Assembly: GCA_945910005.1 (NCBI GenBank)
Contig: OX246748.1
Location: 12,019,051 to 12,083,050, forward strand
Origin: Isoperla grammatica
Taxonomy: Eukaryota; Arthropoda; Insecta; Plecoptera; Perlodidae
Direction: 5' to 3'
DNA: 64,000 bases
Shown here: positions 60,058 through 64,000 of the stretch, one piece after another
Numbering within the stretch: the first letter of the stretch is position 1
How the letters are laid out: the number at the start of each line of letters is the position of its first letter
Position numbers and translations under genes: made by a program
The notes under the pieces: model-generated
Told to the model about the DNA's origin: nothing
The model's input: the letters and a program-made list of their open reading frames with translations, nothing else
The model's database searches: none

Positions 60058-61670
60058 ATTCGCCTTTAAATCGAGATGTAGGCGCGCCACCGTCGCGACC
60101 ATCATGGCCGTCCGAGCCGGGATAAACAACGCACGGCTAACCTGTATTCCATATGTTTCTGGCAGTAGATTAGTGAGTGAGAGGGTGATGGTGTCTGTGA
60201 TACACATTTATAACATAAACGCGTTTGTTGGGAACATACAGCGACCATTTGTCAAAGCAAATAGGATTTTAAACGGTTATCGTTTAATTTTACAGTAGTA
60301 ATATTAAGTAAACGGGTACTATGTAGGCAAGCATCCCTTCAGACATCATAATTACATGCAAACACCACATCTGATAAACGTGAATATTAACTGCACAGAT
60401 GAGAACGCTACTTGCTCATATAAAGCAGGTTCGAGGAAGTGTAAACATGACTATTTTCTATATGTAAGTAAGGCAAAGAGGGCACCCGTTCATATTTCGG
60501 ATCACAATTCCTCTTTTATCTCTTCTTCAAATTTCTTTTCATTCATTCCGGCCCTCTTTTCTACCTAAACGCCCACCGAACTCCCACGCCTCCCCCCCCC
60601 CCCCCCCCCCCCAGTACCTCCCAAGCCCCCAAAACCAGAAATGAGTGTTCTCTACGACATAGGCCTATACTTGCTAAAGCAGAAAGCTAAAGGTAATTGC
60701 AACGCAGCTGAATCTGATAGGCATATGCGTAGGCGCATGCTAAATGTTGGATTCTAAAAATAGGTTTTAAGTTGATCATTTTGTATCAGTATAGCCTGTT
60801 ATGATTATTGGTAATGGTAGTTGAGGTGTTTTATGTCTCCCACCCCCTTACACCTACATCCCACACGCACGCAATCTATACTTTGAGGTTAATTTTCCTG
60901 TATAATGCTGAATTTCACTATTGGAGGTTTAAAATAACATTAAGAATTATATTGTGACAAATACATTGTCACAATTCTGTTGAACCATCAAGTAAACATA
61001 ATCTACCGTACGCATATTTAGGTTGGAATTCATAGTCGGCCCCTACACCTAGGGGCACCCATTGTTGCTATGGATTTGTTTTGTTTATGGGAAATAACAT
61101 GCAAACAATTGTTACCTTGGTAACAATGGGCGCCCCTAGGTGTATGGGACGACTATGAATTCCAACCTTAGTATTTTTTATGAAATATATAAATTAAAAA
61201 AAAAAACTCCAATATGTGAGTAGGCCTAAATGTCAATTTATGTTAGGACTACCTATGCACTTTTTTTACACAGCATCTACGAAATATATTTTAAAAAATG
61301 ATTTATTTAACGGCACAAAATAGAAAACATTGTGTATTTTTTTTAGACTGAATACCATACCAGCATGCATTTTGACACCTACTCAACTGCGTAAGCGCCA
61401 AACTCATTCGGATTTTAAAACACTTCGTATTGAGAGAATATTTGTTTCGCTCGCCGGTTGCAACATTGTGGCATAGATCAACAAGGTATTGATTGTCAAT
61501 TTTAACATGTTTACTGCCCGACAATAATGTTGATCATGTAATTCACTCAAACTCTCTATCGCCGTCTATATAACCCACAGCGAACACCGGCCATCATTCC
61601 GTAACCTATCCCGGCTGTACTGGTTCTCGATTTGTCCGCCAGAGTTCAGCCACTTTGGATTTAAACGCGA
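60058..61670. mobile_element. 1,613-bp insertion splitting exon 2 of gene 2
   Basis: CTATTCGCCTTTAAATC at the left junction and CTATTCGCGTTTAAATC (inverted) at the right form terminal inverted repeats; GCCGGGATA recurs further in on both sides. The exact edges are uncertain by a few bases because the shared AT or TA cannot be assigned. Exon arithmetic (44 + 107 = 151 nt) leaves no room for a target duplication. The interior is AT-rich, contains a poly-C tract (about 60,590-60,612) and a nested MITE, and encodes no recognisable transposase. Confidence 0.75.
61021..61167. mobile_element. 147-bp PIF/Harbinger-like MITE nested in the insertion
   Basis: GGTTGGAATTCATAGTCG is repeated in inverted form at the right end, followed inward by TACACCTAGGGGC and CCCATTGTT. 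TTA lies outside both ends (61,018-61,020 and 61,168-61,170), the 3-bp target of PIF/Harbinger elements. Confidence 0.85.
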
Positions 61671-61799
61671 ATAGATGACAAGATCATTGCGGCCATCAAC
61701 GACTTCATCAGCAACCCAGATGTTGACCCCTACCTCGTTCCCCTTGTGGAGGTCAACATCGCACAGGGCGCGACCAGGTAGGCCAATCGTCGTGAGGCA

Positions 61800-62375
61800 C
61801 AAATAAGTACAAACATGATTTGACATTGGGTGAGACTTTGAGGGGGAATTTTTACTAACTATATTTTTTTTTCAACATTAAAAATCTTTGAATTCAATTT
61901 ATTTTTTTATCTTTTTCAAATTTCCCATAATGGTTCGCCTTCCTTCTATGCCTAATCTCCAAAATGTACCCGAAAAGAGTTAAATTAGAGGGGTCTGAGA
62001 CCAAGGCCCAGTTTTCGGAGCAAGGAATGTTTACGAAATATTGTCTTATAGTAATTATAAGTTATAACAGCCCATATAATGACTTTATAAAGGCTTTATG
62101 TTATCATTAAAAAATTTCCCAAGTTGTTAGTAGGCCTATACTACTTCGAAACTTTTAAATGGGGAGTTTTTTTTTTAATCCGGAAACCTTCTCCCTTGAA
62201 TACGCCACTGCTCCACTAACATGTGTATTTTAAATGAAACCATTCTAGTCCCCCCCCCCCCCCGTTCTTTATTTAAGAGAAAAGGGTAATTTTGACACAC
62301 TCTTCGCCTCTAGAATACTTCACCCTACGTGACTATAAATAAAGTGTCCTACTACTTTGTCCACCCTTATTCCAG
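61800..62375. other. Intron 2 of gene 2
   Basis: AT-rich intron with a poly-C tract near 62,251. Nothing else is recognised. Confidence 0.5.
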
Positions 62376-62579
62376 GGTGAACGGCACTTTGGACACAATC
62401 TCCGCCACTGGAATCTCCGGCCTCCTGATTGACAAGTTCCACGTCAACATCCTCCTACTCAAGGCCGACTTCGCGTTCACTCTGCCCTCTCTCGTCGTGC
62501 GCGGGAACTACGACATCGACGGCGCCACCAACGATATTTTGTTCATCTTCGGTACCGGACCCTTCGAGTGAGTAACTCA

Positions 62580-62635
62580 ACCGGGGAAGAGTGACTCTGC
62601 TAGTCGTAGGAGACTCTGTCCCTTTCCCCCCACTG
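62580..62635. repeat. Fragment shared with 51.07-51.15 kb
   Basis: GTGACTCTGCTAGTCGTAGG and the similar GTGACTCTGCCGGTCGTAAG (about 51,100) follow CCGGGGNAGA words; a shorter match (GGCCCGGGGTAGAACTTGG) is at about 49,730. It is probably one dispersed repeat family of unknown type. Confidence 0.45.
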
Positions 62636-62964
62636 TTCCATTGAAGATTTCTCGTCCCATTTGACCCTGACCTCCCTTGATGGACTACCCTTATGACGAC
62701 CCCCACGACGTGCAATGGATCTGATTCGGACATGTGACTTTTTGTCATCGTCGTCGTGTCCCCTAACATGTAAGAACTTGTCACTGGGTCATGTGGGGGA
62801 TGTTTTCTGCACGTCGTGTGTTTTTATTTTTGTACTATTATGTTGGTTAACATTATTAATATAATTATATCAAATTCGTTTTAGGATTTCACGTTGCACG
62901 TTTGAAAACACAGTAACAGTAAAGAGAAAAATGTATTGTCGTTCATGTTCCCTTTTCTATAGTA

Positions 62965-63100
62965 GTTTAGTTTGTTTTGCTGTTCCGTTGTATTTTGTGA
63001 TTTTATTTATTCACTGTTTTTCCTATTGTTTCATTGTAATTGTATAGTTTTATTTATTGCCCTCCTTTGTAAATCATTGTATAACTGAAAAGGATAGAAT
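62965..63100. repeat. Dispersed repeat tail shared with 7.1-7.25 kb
   Basis: TAGTTTGTTTTGCTG, TTATTTATTGCCCTCC and TTTGTAAATCATTGTATAAC match the region at 7.1 kb in the same order. Confidence 0.5.
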
Positions 63101-63149
63101 ATCTTCGACTAAAAGCTAAACAAATCAAAAATAAAGAATGTCAGATATA

Positions 63150-63708
63150 GTTCCGGGCTGTCTCGGAATTTGTATGTAATAATATGCGAAAACTAAAAAC
63201 ATATGGAGATACAAATTTACTATTAACAGTGTACTATGCACTTATCCAGTCACATCTTAGTTATGGATTAATAGTGTGGGGAAATTCATCCAAAACTAAT
63301 TTTCAGCGGATTTTTACTATGCAAAAGAAAGCCGTCAGATTAATAGGCAAATTTAAAAAAAGGAGCACCTGTAGAGGGCAGTTCAAACAGCTGAACATTT
63401 TAACACTTGCATGCCTTTACATATACAAACTAGTATTATTCTTTAAACAACATAGAGAGTACGACATAGCCAAAAACAGCAATAATCATGAACACAACAC
63501 AAGGAGTAAAAATGATGTATTTGTGGTATCTCATAGACTAGCTCTATATGAGAAAAGCCCCACATATGCAGGCTCAATTCTTTATGATAAACTTCCTGTC
63601 ACCATTAAAGAAAAACCAATAGATGAACTAAAAATCAAACTTAGATCTCTTCTCGTAGAAAAAGAATATTATTATATAGAAGATTTTATGGAAGACAAGC
63701 TTGGTTAA
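63150..63708 (+). pseudogene. LINE ORF2 C-terminal fragment
   Basis: The open frame from 63,184 reads YYALIQSHLSYGLIVWGNSS, MQKKAVRLIGKFKKRSTCRG and LACLYIYKLVLFF, a pattern typical of the region after the reverse transcriptase in jockey/CR1/RTE-like LINEs. It ends at TAA 63,706-63,708 after KLG and is intact over 174 codons, so it is fairly young. It is 5'-truncated, lacking the palm motifs. It lies in an intron of gene 2, or just after the preserved exons. Confidence 0.8.
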
Positions 63709-64000
63709 TTGGTTAAGTGGAATCGTTTTAGAGTTGATATCAATGTGTTTTTGAGCCTAAAGAAATAAGTCTTCATGGCATCACTATATTTTATATATTA
63801 TATTTTATTCTATTTACTTCTAGCTTCTTGACATTAGTATTATTAGACTCACCATATCTGGTTGTGACAGCATGAGTATAGGTCTATATATAATGTGTGT
63901 GTGGATAGGCAATGTTATATGCATTACATGTTATTGCATCTTGTCTGTACTGTCGATTCCTATTTATATTAGGCCTATGTAATATCTCATGTTTTTTTTG
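63709..64000. other. LINE 3' flank to the window edge
   Basis: AT-rich sequence, probably the LINE 3' untranslated part at first. No feature with support. Confidence 0.4.

Larger units (their letters stand above)
59081..62567 (+). pseudogene. Second JHBP/takeout-like gene, partial, exon 2 split by an insertion
   Basis: Coding exons: 59,081-59,226 (ATG 59,085), then a split exon 2 (60,014 to about 60,057 and about 61,671 to 61,777), then 62,376-62,567. Exon 1 encodes a signal peptide (VAGVLFLVAIFSQSYG) and KKRELPRLWQNLKEMSREER, closely matching gene 1. Exon 3 is 192 nt, as in gene 1 (VNGTLDTISATGISGLLIDK through GTGPFE). The two parts of exon 2 add to exactly 151 nt, the length in gene 1, once 1,613 bp are excluded. 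The left part reads into a stop (TAA) eight bases after the junction, so the normal protein cannot be made unless the insert is spliced out. Later exons lie beyond a LINE fragment or outside the window. The pseudogene call assumes the insertion is fixed. Confidence 0.72.

Overview
This is eukaryotic nuclear DNA from an invertebrate animal. It is AT-rich and intron-rich, has no operons, and is dominated by transposable elements and tandem repeats. The best host genes, at 50.8-54.6 kb and 59.1-62.6 kb, resemble the juvenile-hormone-binding-protein/takeout family, which is known from arthropods. An arthropod, perhaps a crustacean, is therefore my best guess; the species cannot be fixed. Poly-C/poly-G tracts and runs of the palindrome TAGGCCTA recur throughout.

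Layout. 0-15 kb: almost gene-free, with several small inverted-repeat elements: a TA-flanked MITE at 1.5 kb, a 1.07-kb foldback at 1.9-3.0 kb, a foldback at 5.0 kb, a pogo/Tigger-like MITE at 8.0 kb and a TTAA-flanked 1.2-kb element at 12.6-13.8 kb. Two exon-like minus-strand cassettes lie at 13.8 and 14.8 kb. 15.03-29.52 kb: a segment bounded by inverted 15-bp termini next to TA. Each end carries a different CCAATATTGG-rich satellite-like array (about 175-bp and 170-bp units). The interior holds a LINE relic split by a hAT MITE, a broken hAT transposase, another hAT MITE, and a four-exon minus-strand gene of the DUF4806 type with a one-base frame break. 29.9-32.7 kb: six tandem copies of a minus-strand exon-like cassette with splice signals and tRNA-like B-box sequences between them. 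The cassettes share a core with those at 13.8 and 14.8 kb, so the 14.5-kb segment appears to split one array.

33.17-45.04 kb: a second large segment with 33-bp terminal inverted repeats. Its arms, about 1.3 and 2.5 kb, are inverted arrays of one 20-bp minisatellite. The 8-kb core holds a LINE relic, a piggyBac transposase relic disrupted by a hAT MITE, two copies of a small TA-flanked MITE, and a possible two-exon minus-strand gene. This is the strongest candidate for an undescribed foldback-type transposon.

45-64 kb: tandem repeats and poly-C/G tracts, then two plus-strand paralogs encoding secreted lipid-binding-type proteins. The first is complete (five coding exons, 290 residues), and the 3' part of its exon 2 is triplicated next to TCTG repeats. 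The second has matching exon lengths and phases, but its exon 2 is split by a 1,613-bp insertion with inverted ends, and it runs off the right edge. A LINE reverse-transcriptase fragment closes the window.

All family names come from reading translated sequence; no database search was possible.
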